This document shows, in pieces, positions 56,463 to 64,000 of a DNA stretch of 64,000 nt. Every line of letters starts with the position of its first letter. The first letter of the stretch is position 1. Under the pieces are notes generated by a model that worked only from the letters and a program-made list of their open reading frames with translations, did not search any database and had not been told where the DNA came from. The stretch is from an uncultured bacterium (lineage in GTDB: Bacteria > Hydrogenedentota > Hydrogenedentia > Hydrogenedentales > Hydrogenedentaceae): the NCBI GenBank assembly GCA_938014335.1, contig CALLRP010000024.1:1-64000 (forward strand), written 5' to 3'. The position numbers were made by a program, and so were the translations under genes.

Positions 56463-57197
56463 CTATAATCCTAAATCATCCATGACCTTGTTTTGTTGAT
56501 GGGTATGATCGTTTTGAATGCCTTGAACACTTTGGCGGGAATAGGAACCCACTGCTCCTGAGGAATTGGTCATACTATTTAATTGTTGTTGAACTGCCAT
56601 TCCACCGGTTACTGCATTCATAGGGGATGACCCTGTGGGAGTACTGGGAACATTTGCGGGAAGAGGTTGTGCGCCCGGGAATAGCGGATGTGAAACAGTC
56701 CCTGTTTGAGGATTATAGATAAAGGCTTGCCCACCACGGGTGCGAGGGACAAAGCTCAAATAAGAAGGATAAAGACTATCTAATGTTGTAGGATAGTAAC
56801 CCGTAGCCTGAGCATATTGGATAATTGCATATTTTACCTGTTCCATAATACGAATATCTTCGGAAGGGATATTTGCTGGAATAGTTATTACCTGTCCTGT
56901 ACTCGGGTCGAGACTATAAACACTACCATCTGAGGGTGCAGGTATTGATGGTAAATATTGAGGGACTAATTCGTTCAATGAGGTGGGATACCTCCCAGTC
57001 TCCGCACGAAATGTCTGAATAGCCCTTTCAAGGTTTATTTTACCTGTTTGGTTGGAAATACCCTGAACTTGTCTTTGCATGCTTTTTAACTGTTGTGCCT
57101 GCAATTCTCCTTGAATGGCTGTGGTTGTCAACAATTCCAAACCACAACCCGAAAAAATAAATAAAATAAATGTAGAAATTATTATATTTGGTTTCAT
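56463..57197 (-). CDS. Lipoprotein with two pseudopilin-like (GspG-type) repeats
   Basis: 244 residues. Lipobox FSGC near residue 18. Two repeats of about 55 residues resemble the C-terminal part of major pseudopilins: each has an AIQ/Y-x-x-x-TG-x-YP-x-(S/T)L-x-x-L-x-P-x-YL-x-x-(I/V)P core, followed by a Y-x-(L/N)-P-x-TG strand (about 58-110 and 124-172). The first helix and class III leader of pilins are absent. The C-terminal 70 residues are Pro/Gln/Asn rich. The role is unknown. Confidence 0.65.
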   Translation of the reverse strand: MKPNIIISTFILFIFSGCGLELLTTTAIQGELQAQQLKSMQRQVQGISNQTGKINLERAIQTFRAETGRYPTSLNELVPQYLPSIPAPSDGSVYSLDPSTGQVITIPANIPSEDIRIMEQVKYAIIQYAQATGYYPTTLDSLYPSYLSFVPRTRGGQAFIYNPQTGTVSHPLFPGAQPLPANVPSTPTGSSPMNAVTGGMAVQQQLNSMTNSSGAVGSYSRQSVQGIQNDHTHQQNKVMDDLGL

Positions 57198-57288
57198 ATA
57201 AAGATCCTTTATGTTTTCATATTATATATATATTCTAACATGTAAAACGATTTTGGGCTATATATTGTTTTCATTAATTTATACATTT

Positions 57289-57326
57289 AAAAAACTAACG
57301 GCGTGTGTTATACAACACGCGCCGTT
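57289..57326 (-). terminator. Rho-independent terminator of the FlgM-like gene
   Basis: 13-bp stem (57297-57309 with 57314-57326, one mismatched position) and a 4-base loop; on the minus strand it ends in TTTTTT. It lies 21 bases past the stop codon. Confidence 0.85.
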
Positions 57327-57347
57327 AAAATGATAATGATGAATATG

Positions 57348-57683
57348 TTATCTTAATATCTTGAGAATTTTCTCAGCTACTTTTTGAACTATTTCAGGCT
57401 TTTTATAATCACCTCGTTCTAAGTGCTGTTTTGCCTCTGCTACCTTTTCAGGACGAACTGCTTCTTGTTCTTTACTTATTTGTATCAATCGCGATAATTC
57501 CGCTGCCGCTTGGGCTTCTGAACTGATAACGACCTCATCTTCTTTAGGAACATCTACCTTACCATCACCACGTATATCTTTCACCCCGCTATCGCGGTCG
57601 CTTTTTACCTTCGTCGGTTTTTCAGGTACCGGTTCGGGTATTCCGCCGACACTTTGAATGCCTACCATTTCACTTTCCTCCAA
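57348..57683 (-). CDS. FlgM-like anti-sigma factor
   Basis: 111 residues, hydrophilic. The C-terminal half holds VVISSEAQAAAELSRL and VRPEKVAEAKQHLERGDYKK followed by IVQKVAEKIL, the conserved order of FlgM, which binds the flagellar sigma factor FliA. The N-terminal half is a disordered Pro/Lys/Asp-rich stretch. No flagellar gene is in the window. It is alone, with its own terminator. A ribosome binding site (GGAGG) is 6 bases upstream. Confidence 0.72.
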   Translation of the reverse strand: MEESEMVGIQSVGGIPEPVPEKPTKVKSDRDSGVKDIRGDGKVDVPKEDEVVISSEAQAAAELSRLIQISKEQEAVRPEKVAEAKQHLERGDYKKPEIVQKVAEKILKILR

Positions 57684-57906
57684 ACATATATTGTAATGAA
57701 TTTTACATATAATTTATCGGCAAAATAAACTTATTTCTTTAGTTAAAGTCAGTATTTTCTACAAAAATATAAATTGCTCAAATACAACAAGTTGCAAATC
57801 TTATCGTTATATAATCAGCATTTATTTTTCTTTCAACATCAAGATATGTTTTATTATAACACACATAGAAATATGATTAAACTTCAAAAATGCAACAAAA
57901 AATGAG

Positions 57907-59319
57907 ATGAAACAAGAGTACAGAAAACCTTTAATATTAGTTATTCTATTAATTGTAATTATTGTACTTCCTTTATTTTTTTTATGTTCTTTTATTCCTG
58001 AAGAAGAGTTCCATGGATATATAATTAAAGATACGAATATATTTGTCTTTTTTCCCGATTTTCCTTCCTTCTGGAGTTCAATAAAAACACAAAGAGAGGC
58101 TAATTCTGCGACCACACATCTTTTTGATTATTTATATGAGGTGGAACTTTTTTTTAGAAAAGAAATAGGAATAAGACCAACGCCATTTCGTTGGAATCTA
58201 TGGGCAGGAAAACCTCTTCTAATAAGTTGGAATGAACAGGGAGATTATCTTGTATCTTTCAAACCTAATTTATTATTCCGTTTTTTCATCCTACCTTCAC
58301 ATTACAAGCAGGGAAAAAACACAATTAATAATTGGGACAAAGATGAGAAATTATATTATCTCTGGAAAGAAAGGGAACTTTTAGTCAGTAATAGAGATAT
58401 AGCACTACAGCCATCTGTTTTATTCTCGACTAAACCTGTAAACAAAGACAAGAATTCTGCTTATATTGAATTAGGAAATAAAGTCAAAGCATCACTCACT
58501 CTTCATGTAAAAAACGATTTATACATAGACGGAAAAATTATTTCCAGTAGGAAATTCGATACCAATTTGCCTCACCCCTTAAATTTCAACGACCCTGCCC
58601 TTTCTTTTACCTTTCTTTATTATCCTTTAATAGATTTGTTATCAGATACATCAGTACAGAATATGATTCCGTCTTTAATTCCTCAAAAAGTATTGCAACC
58701 TATCTCTATATGGTTATCCGTTTTTAAAAACACCTCTATAGAAAATGTTTACCAAAGAATCCGTGATAAGGAAATATTAGAAAAAAGCGTTTTTTTCTTT
58801 TCTGGAATATCAGATAAATTTTCAAGTCCTATACCTGTGTTCGGCTTTTGGTTTCCTTATGAAAATAGTGATATTCAATACCTCCTTTCTGAACTTGATT
58901 TAGATTTGATTTATTATCCTCACCAATGGGGTTCATCGCAGGGGTATATAGTTCCTGTATGGAGTAATGCATTATGTCTTTCTTTACTTTATTATAAAAA
59001 CGGGTGGCTTGTTTGCTCTCAAGAATCACTTACATCAGAAATTCTTGAATCTTTCAAAGAAGATAAGAAAAACTCAGAAACAATTCCCATTTTAACTATT
59101 AATTTATCCAAAATGAGTGAGGATATAGAAAAGATATTTCTCTGGTCTGCTCGACAGGAACTTCTCATGGGTATTAATGAACGCGACATGTCCAATATTT
59201 ATTCTCCCTGGAAACAATTTCTTAAAGAAATCGGGACATTCACCTTTACTATCCGTTCGATAGAACAGAGAGCAGAAACTCTTTTTTTAATACATGGGGA
59301 ATTTATTAATGAGAATTAG
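57907..59319 (+). CDS. Membrane-anchored protein of unknown function
   Basis: 470 residues with one N-terminal membrane segment (about 9-28, ending near FLCSF). The rest is a mixed alpha/beta periplasmic part with repeats of hydrophobic strands and no motif I recognise. The segment around 80-100 (PTPFRWNLWAGKPLLISW) and the LSELDLDLIYYPHQW region are Trp- and Tyr-rich. Its end overlaps the start of the next gene by 11 bases. It is the first gene of a five-gene plus-strand block. Confidence 0.5.
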   Translation: MKQEYRKPLILVILLIVIIVLPLFFLCSFIPEEEFHGYIIKDTNIFVFFPDFPSFWSSIKTQREANSATTHLFDYLYEVELFFRKEIGIRPTPFRWNLWAGKPLLISWNEQGDYLVSFKPNLLFRFFILPSHYKQGKNTINNWDKDEKLYYLWKERELLVSNRDIALQPSVLFSTKPVNKDKNSAYIELGNKVKASLTLHVKNDLYIDGKIISSRKFDTNLPHPLNFNDPALSFTFLYYPLIDLLSDTSVQNMIPSLIPQKVLQPISIWLSVFKNTSIENVYQRIRDKEILEKSVFFFSGISDKFSSPIPVFGFWFPYENSDIQYLLSELDLDLIYYPHQWGSSQGYIVPVWSNALCLSLLYYKNGWLVCSQESLTSEILESFKEDKKNSETIPILTINLSKMSEDIEKIFLWSARQELLMGINERDMSNIYSPWKQFLKEIGTFTFTIRSIEQRAETLFLIHGEFINEN

Positions 59320-61084
59320 GAATCCATATTTCCTTATGCTTTTTATTCTTCTTCTTTCAACCCAAATCTATTCAGAATTTTCTGAGAGCAATATCCCATT
59401 TTTGATTGGTAATGGAAATCTTTTAGTAGGTATAGGGAAAAATGGGAATATATCTTTTGCAAGATGGTGGGGAGTTGGAGGAAATAATCATATTGGGAAT
59501 TATTCTCCGGAAAAAATTCCCAAAGAGAAACCTTTACTCGAACCTACTGCATTTTTATTACAGACACAGGATACTCTTTATTCTCTCTCCACTTTTTCCA
59601 ATTCCTATATTCAAGGAAACTACATAAAACCGGAAATTCCACTACTCGAATTTAAAGGTGAAATCAAAAATAGTGAAACAACATGGCAGGAGGAAATATT
59701 CGTTCATCCTAACAAGGATATCATTTATTGCCATTTTACAATTAACACAACAAAAAATCCCAACCCCAATTTTATTTCGTATCAAAATATTACTCCCCAG
59801 CCTTTACCCATTGTAGATAATCCTTTTCGGGAAAATCTCGACAGTTTACAAAAGGATTTTTGTGTATTTTGGGACACTACATTGGGAACACTGATTTACT
59901 TCCGCCCATACAAAGCAGGAAAAGCAGATATATATAGGCTTCAGCAGATAGAAATAGATACTCCTATATCCCCAAAATTCTGGAGGAAATTTGAAGAAGG
60001 AGTATATATAGGAATTGTATCTCTAAATCCTATTAAAGGTGCCAATATATTCCATTATCCTTTATCCGATAATGAATTTTTAAATATCGGCAACCCAGAT
60101 TTTCCTCTGAACTTGCATTATCTTGATGACTTCTGCTCATCTTTGGTAATACAACCTCAAAATATACTCAATAATTTTCACGAAGTGTTTATCTGTTATG
60201 TTTTTGCTAAAAGTTATTCAGAGATGGAAGAAATTGTTCGATGGATTAGAATGCAAAGTTATGCACAAGTCAAAGAAGAGGTTATTTCTCACTGGAAAAC
60301 AAGATGGGAAACTACATCAAAAAGTGTAAAATATGATTTTGTAGATGAGTGGTTAAAGATTACTTTATGTACAGATCCCATTACCGGAGCCATACTAATC
60401 CACTCATCTGATCCCATTTTAGGGAACCGAATTTCATTAGAGGATTCCTTCTTTTTAGTCCAATCTATGAATGATATGAATATGAATGATTACTCTAAAA
60501 AACTTGTTTCTTTTTGGTACACCGTTGGGAAAAAACAACTTCTTTCAACAAAGCCAACATTTCCATTATGGGTTTACCCAGATGGAACATCTGCCAGTCC
60601 TGATTATTGGACAGACATTACACAAACTGCTTTTTTTACTTCAATGATTTATATCTTATCTGAAAATATGTCTTTTCAGGAGAAAAAAGATTTCCTGAAT
60701 GAGATATGGGATGTCCTTGTATGGGGTATAAATAATCTTTGTCTCTGGAGAATCCCCGGTGACCTTCTTCCTGCTCCCTCTTTTATAGAAAAATGGAATC
60801 GGGATACACAAACGGTGAACCTCCTCATACAAACAATTATCGGCATACAACAAGGTATCCAACTGTCAAAAACAATATACAATCCAGTCCCCGAACTCTG
60901 GGAAACAAGAGAGAAAGAGTTACAAACATATATTCGTCTTGCTATATTGAATAACAAACCCCTCGAAATTCTTCTTGATAAGAATTTTTCCTATTGGAGA
61001 AAGTTTTTCCCTGAAAATAATATCATCTGGCAACTACCTGTACAATATGATGGAAAAGTGATAATTTTGAGAGATATACAGTAA
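59309..61084 (+). CDS. Secreted protein, possibly GH15/alpha-alpha toroid type
   Basis: 591 residues from the ATG at 59309, which has GGGGA upstream; an ATG five codons earlier (59294) is possible. A signal peptide (1-22, ending IYSEF) precedes an N-terminal beta part opening LIGNGNLLVGIGKNGNIS, like the glucoamylase GH15 N-domain. The C-terminal half is helical and has LGNRISLEDSFFLVQSMNDMN and FPLWVYPDGTSASPDYWTD, recalling the toroid, but the GH15 acid residues are not clear. Family assignment is tentative. Confidence 0.5.
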   Translation: MRIRNPYFLMLFILLLSTQIYSEFSESNIPFLIGNGNLLVGIGKNGNISFARWWGVGGNNHIGNYSPEKIPKEKPLLEPTAFLLQTQDTLYSLSTFSNSYIQGNYIKPEIPLLEFKGEIKNSETTWQEEIFVHPNKDIIYCHFTINTTKNPNPNFISYQNITPQPLPIVDNPFRENLDSLQKDFCVFWDTTLGTLIYFRPYKAGKADIYRLQQIEIDTPISPKFWRKFEEGVYIGIVSLNPIKGANIFHYPLSDNEFLNIGNPDFPLNLHYLDDFCSSLVIQPQNILNNFHEVFICYVFAKSYSEMEEIVRWIRMQSYAQVKEEVISHWKTRWETTSKSVKYDFVDEWLKITLCTDPITGAILIHSSDPILGNRISLEDSFFLVQSMNDMNMNDYSKKLVSFWYTVGKKQLLSTKPTFPLWVYPDGTSASPDYWTDITQTAFFTSMIYILSENMSFQEKKDFLNEIWDVLVWGINNLCLWRIPGDLLPAPSFIEKWNRDTQTVNLLIQTIIGIQQGIQLSKTIYNPVPELWETREKELQTYIRLAILNNKPLEILLDKNFSYWRKFFPENNIIWQLPVQYDGKVIILRDIQ

Positions 61085-61116
61085 ATATACCTTCGACATA
61101 GTAAAAGAAATAGTTC

Positions 61117-61593
61117 ATGGGAATAAAATATAAAAAAGAAAAATATATAGAACAAGATAGTTTCAAACAGTTCATAGGATTAAATTTGTATAAGCGAAGA
61201 AACATTGTCTTTTTTTTATTTCTTCTTTGCACTTCTCTTTTTCTCTTCTCAGGGCTCTTCTTGAACCAGCAAAGTTTGGGAGGAGGGACCATCTATACGG
61301 AGGGAACTATTGTTGAGAAAGTACTTATAGATAAACAAGAAGTAGATATACCAATTCTTGAGGATATAGGTTGCAAAATTACAATAGAATTTAACTTGCG
61401 AAATGGTAAGAAGATACAAAAGACAATCCCTATGGAAAAGGATTTCTGTTCCTATATAAATTTAAAGGACACATTATCTGTTTTATATTATTACAACCGA
61501 TGGAATGGCACTGTAGAAATCGTTTCTTATAGTCGTTTCCCTATTCAACATGATAATCCTCAGAGAGAGATTGAAGACAAACAAGCGTTATAA
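61117..61593 (+). CDS. Single-span membrane protein of unknown function
   Basis: 158 residues. A polar N-terminus (1-28), one membrane helix (about 30-49), and an exported beta domain with YTEGTIVEKVLIDKQEV and an acidic/basic alternation, similar in outline to DUF3592-type proteins but not firmly assignable. It is 32 bases after the previous gene. Confidence 0.45.
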   Translation: MGIKYKKEKYIEQDSFKQFIGLNLYKRRNIVFFLFLLCTSLFLFSGLFLNQQSLGGGTIYTEGTIVEKVLIDKQEVDIPILEDIGCKITIEFNLRNGKKIQKTIPMEKDFCSYINLKDTLSVLYYYNRWNGTVEIVSYSRFPIQHDNPQREIEDKQAL

Positions 61594-61657
61594 TAGGTAT
61601 AATATTAGAATACTTTAATCATTATATAAAATATAAACCCACACTTTGGAAAGAATT

Positions 61658-62149
61658 ATGGGCTTGAATCGTGAGGAAATGTATCGTATTTTTGCGAACA
61701 CAGTGATTATTAAAAAACCGCGATATGGAATTATAAAAGGCTATCATGAACTACCCTATATCTGTCTTGGTGATGCATTAGAGTCGCGTTATGGGTCTTT
61801 ATGTGTTCGCGGGAAAATACATGTTTCACCTCAATTTGTGATAACGCCATCTTATTATAAAACCAAATATAGTGACCTATTTGGCGAAGATAATGTGAAT
61901 GTAGAAATAGCAGGACGCATATTTGGATTTTTAGGTTTTCCGGAAAGGCCTGTGGAGTGTAAATCCGAATTTCTGGAAGTTACACATTTGGAAGAAAATA
62001 TAGATACTGCTTTATCCAATAGTTTAGATGAGTTAGAGCGGAAAGAAGATATAACCACGGGTATTTTTATAACACCCGATAGTCGTTACTATCCTATTTC
62101 CATAGAAAGATTTATTACCTCAATATTAGATGATGAATTCTCTTTTTAA
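61658..62149 (+). CDS. Cytoplasmic protein of unknown function
   Basis: 163 residues from the ATG at 61658, which has GGAAAG five bases before it; a TTG four codons upstream is the alternative. No signal peptide. A small mixed fold with CLGDALESRYGSLCVRGKIHVSPQFVITP and an acidic end. No family recognised. It is followed after 12 bases by the coiled-coil gene. Confidence 0.5.
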   Translation: MGLNREEMYRIFANTVIIKKPRYGIIKGYHELPYICLGDALESRYGSLCVRGKIHVSPQFVITPSYYKTKYSDLFGEDNVNVEIAGRIFGFLGFPERPVECKSEFLEVTHLEENIDTALSNSLDELERKEDITTGIFITPDSRYYPISIERFITSILDDEFSF

Positions 62150-62161
62150 GGAGGGAATGTT

Positions 62162-62440
62162 ATGAAAAGTGCTTATGAATTAGCCATGGAAAGACTCACA
62201 CAAATGAGTGGGGAAGTCAAGAAACTTACCCCAGAACAAAAAGAAAAAATAGCCGAAATAAACCGTAAATATGACTCAAAAATTGCTGAAGTAAAAATAT
62301 CTTTTGAGTCAAAATTAAACAATGCATCTTCATATGAAGAATTGGAATCAATAAAATCCGAGTTAGGTAGAGAAATTCAAAAGTTAGAAGAGGAACGACA
62401 ACAAGAAAAAGATAAAGTCTGGGAAAAAGAGTCTAAATAA
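62162..62440 (+). CDS. Small coiled-coil protein
   Basis: 92 residues, almost entirely charged helix (Lys/Glu-rich heptads), no signal peptide, strong AAGGAGGG ribosome binding site nine bases before the start. The strong site and close spacing to the previous gene (12 bases) support translation. The function cannot be deduced. Confidence 0.6.
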   Translation: MKSAYELAMERLTQMSGEVKKLTPEQKEKIAEINRKYDSKIAEVKISFESKLNNASSYEELESIKSELGREIQKLEEERQQEKDKVWEKESK

Positions 62441-62505
62441 ACACCGTATTCCACTTAGGATTCTGTTCGAGAGAGAACTATAAAAATGAGGGTTTAATAG
62501 GAAAT

Positions 62506-62901
62506 ATGAAAAATCCATGTTTAACTTGCGGTGCATGTTGTGCTTTTTATCGTGTTTCTTTCTATTGGAGGGAGCGAAGTGATTGCCAAACTAATGGTGT
62601 CCCGGAAGAACTATGTGAAGATTTCAATGAGTTCCGTTGCGTCATAAAAGGAACCAATCAATCTCATCCTCGTTGTATTTCTCTGTTAGGAACTATTGGC
62701 AAACATGTTTTCTGCAAGATTTACTGGCGAAGGCCTGCGGTATGCAGGGATATAGAACCTTCTTACAAAAATGGGCATCCGGAAATAAAATGCGATAAAG
62801 CACGCCTTGCTTATGGACTTGCTCCTTTAACTCCTGAAATATGGAAACATAAACCTGAAGACAACAATAACACCCCAGATACATTTTCTCCCGCTGCATA
62901 A
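62506..62901 (+). CDS. YkgJ-family cysteine cluster protein
   Basis: 131 residues. CLTCGACCAFYRVSF (C5, C8, C11, C12), then a spaced set C-x-I in CVIKGTNQSHPRC, and CKIYWRRPAVC, match the YkgJ/Fe-S or zinc-chelating cluster family. The C-terminus (GLAPLTPEIW) also follows the family. Role unknown; probably metal binding. Confidence 0.82.
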   Translation: MKNPCLTCGACCAFYRVSFYWRERSDCQTNGVPEELCEDFNEFRCVIKGTNQSHPRCISLLGTIGKHVFCKIYWRRPAVCRDIEPSYKNGHPEIKCDKARLAYGLAPLTPEIWKHKPEDNNNTPDTFSPAA

Positions 62902-63011
62902 TAGTTGAAAACTATATAACTTAAAAATCACATCTTTGCCAACTACTTTGTATATACATTAAAATATATAAAAAGCTCCAGCAATGAATAAATCAGTGGA
63001 AGGTTTTTACC

Positions 63012-64000
63012 ATGAATAAAGAAGAAATCGAACAAGAGGAATATTTATATAAAATTCGACATTCATTGGCTCATATATTGGCTCATGCTGTTCTGGAATT
63101 AAGACCCAACGCGAAATTAGCCTTTGGCCCGCCAGTAGAAAATGGGTTTTACTATGATTTTGACTTCAATGGGAATCCTATAGGCGAAGCAGATCTTCCT
63201 GAACTTGAAAAGCGGATGAAAAAAATAATTAAAGAAAACCATCCATTTGAGCAGAAATTCTTAAATTTAGAAGAAGCCGTTGCTTTTCTTGAAAAAAGTG
63301 GACAAAACTATAAAGTAGAATACGCAAAGGAATTGGCAGAAAAGGGTGAAATAGACCCGCGTGGACTTTCTTTTTATCAACATGGACCTTTTACCGATAT
63401 GTGCGAAGGACCCCATGTAAATCACACAGGCGAATTACCTAAAGATGGTTTTAAATTAGATCGCATATCCGGTAGCTATTGGCGCGGGAATGAAAAAAAT
63501 CCCATGTTAACCCGTATATATGGTTTTGCATTTCCCACAAAAGAAGAATTGGAAGATTTCTTACATCGCCGAAAATTAGCTATGGAACGGGACCATCGCA
63601 AGTTAGGAGAAGAACTTGATTTATTTATTCAGGATTCCGAAGTAGGTGTGGGACTTCCTCTCTGGACGCCTAACGGAACTGTAATTCGTGAAGAATTGGA
63701 AAAGTGGGCGAAAGAAGAAGAATTTAAGGCAGGCTATTTACGGGTTTCAACCCCCAGCATAACTCGAGCAGACCTGTATTACCGTTCCGGACATCTTCCG
63801 TATTATGCAGAAAGTATGTATCCTCCCATGACTTTGGATGAGAATGACCAATACTATCTTCGCCCGATGAATTGTCCTCATCATCACAAAATTTATGCCT
63901 CACGCTTGCGTAGTTATCGTGACCTTCCCTTACGATTAGCGGAATATGGAAATGTTTTCCGATATGAAAAGCATGGTTCCCTATCCGGACTTCTCCGGGT
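63012..64000 (+). CDS. thrS: Threonyl-tRNA synthetase, cut by the window edge
   Basis: First 329 codons, from the ATG at 63012. The protein opens directly with the editing domain (HSLAHILAHAV at about 18-28; CEGPHVNHTGE later) without the N-terminal TGS domain of about 60 residues seen in E. coli. The catalytic domain starts near 200 (DLFIQDSEVGVGLPLWTPNG) and reaches PMNCPHHHKIYASRLRSYRDLPLR and RYEKHGSLSGLLRV (motif 2) before the edge. No T-box leader is visible in the 110 bases upstream. AAGG-type site nine bases upstream. Confidence 0.95.
   Translation, partial: MNKEEIEQEEYLYKIRHSLAHILAHAVLELRPNAKLAFGPPVENGFYYDFDFNGNPIGEADLPELEKRMKKIIKENHPFEQKFLNLEEAVAFLEKSGQNYKVEYAKELAEKGEIDPRGLSFYQHGPFTDMCEGPHVNHTGELPKDGFKLDRISGSYWRGNEKNPMLTRIYGFAFPTKEELEDFLHRRKLAMERDHRKLGEELDLFIQDSEVGVGLPLWTPNGTVIREELEKWAKEEEFKAGYLRVSTPSITRADLYYRSGHLPYYAESMYPPMTLDENDQYYLRPMNCPHHHKIYASRLRSYRDLPLRLAEYGNVFRYEKHGSLSGLLR

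Noticed and set aside
62902..63011. T-box leader upstream of thrS
   Set aside because: The gap is only 110 bases, with no specifier loop or T-box motif.

Overview
The window is an AT-rich bacterial chromosome segment, densely coded on both strands, with no phage genes, insertion sequences, CRISPR array or rRNA. Several traits point to a diderm from the Planctomycetes/Lentisphaerae/Hydrogenedentes neighbourhood: a prepilin with a very long globular part and the [18 protein letters not shown] ending, secreted proteins with glutamate-glycine-threonine linkers and a C-terminal membrane tail, an OmpA/Pal protein, many small lipoproteins, and MurB with heptose and GDP-deoxysugar enzymes. I think Candidatus Hydrogenedentes is the best guess, but that is inference from style, not from a marker gene.

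Layout. 0.3-5.3 kb (+): nitrilase-like hydrolase, sulfatase-superfamily membrane protein, ArnT-like glycosyltransferase, HEAT-repeat protein. 5.3-8.9 kb (-): class III aminotransferase, inositol-phosphatase-family enzyme and FAD amine oxidase in one tight operon. 9.1-11.9 kb: OmpA/Pal protein with its own terminator, a prepilin, and a divergently transcribed secreted DUF1080-like protein. 11.9-15.4 kb (-): a very large GH13 protein. 15.6-18.9 kb (+): a BtuFCD-type importer overlapping a uridine-kinase-like gene. 18.9-21.8 kb (-): enolase-superfamily enzyme and a lipoprotein with two BamE-like repeats. 21.9-24.9 kb (+): the conserved housekeeping group yicC-gmk-rpoZ-coaBC. 25.0-27.0 kb (+): two secreted proteins sharing an unusual C-terminal tail. 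27.1-30.9 kb (+): serA, icd, and a soluble histidine kinase. 30.9-33.2 kb (-): exported proteins of unknown role around a PIG-L deacetylase. 33.4 kb (+): a glycyl-radical-activase-like radical SAM protein. 34.5-38.0 kb (-): dnaG-rpoD followed closely by a CAT-anticodon tRNA best read as tRNA-Ile2. 38.2-45.0 kb: beta-helix protein, M23 lipoprotein, a PAS/GAF sensor ending in a zinc-ribbon-like module, and a xylose-isomerase-like protein. 45.0-52.1 kb: envelope sugar genes (murB, HddA-like kinase, GT9 glycosyltransferase, UDP-glucuronate-4-epimerase-like, gmd, rmd-like). 52.2 kb: tRNA-His. 52.2-57.7 kb: alpha/beta hydrolase reading into the antisense of that tRNA, an FG-GAP lipoprotein, a metallophosphoesterase, a lipoprotein with duplicated pseudopilin-like repeats, and an orphan FlgM-like protein. 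57.9-62.9 kb (+): a row of unrecognised small genes and a YkgJ-type cysteine protein. The right edge cuts thrS, which lacks the usual TGS domain.

No single large unknown multigene system is evident. The most notable signals are the shared C-terminal tail of the two tandem secreted proteins, the Asp-to-Cys change in the peptidoglycan-binding motif of the OmpA protein, a tRNA-His without the bacterial G-1:C73 pair, and a candidate structured small RNA at about 40.5-40.6 kb.
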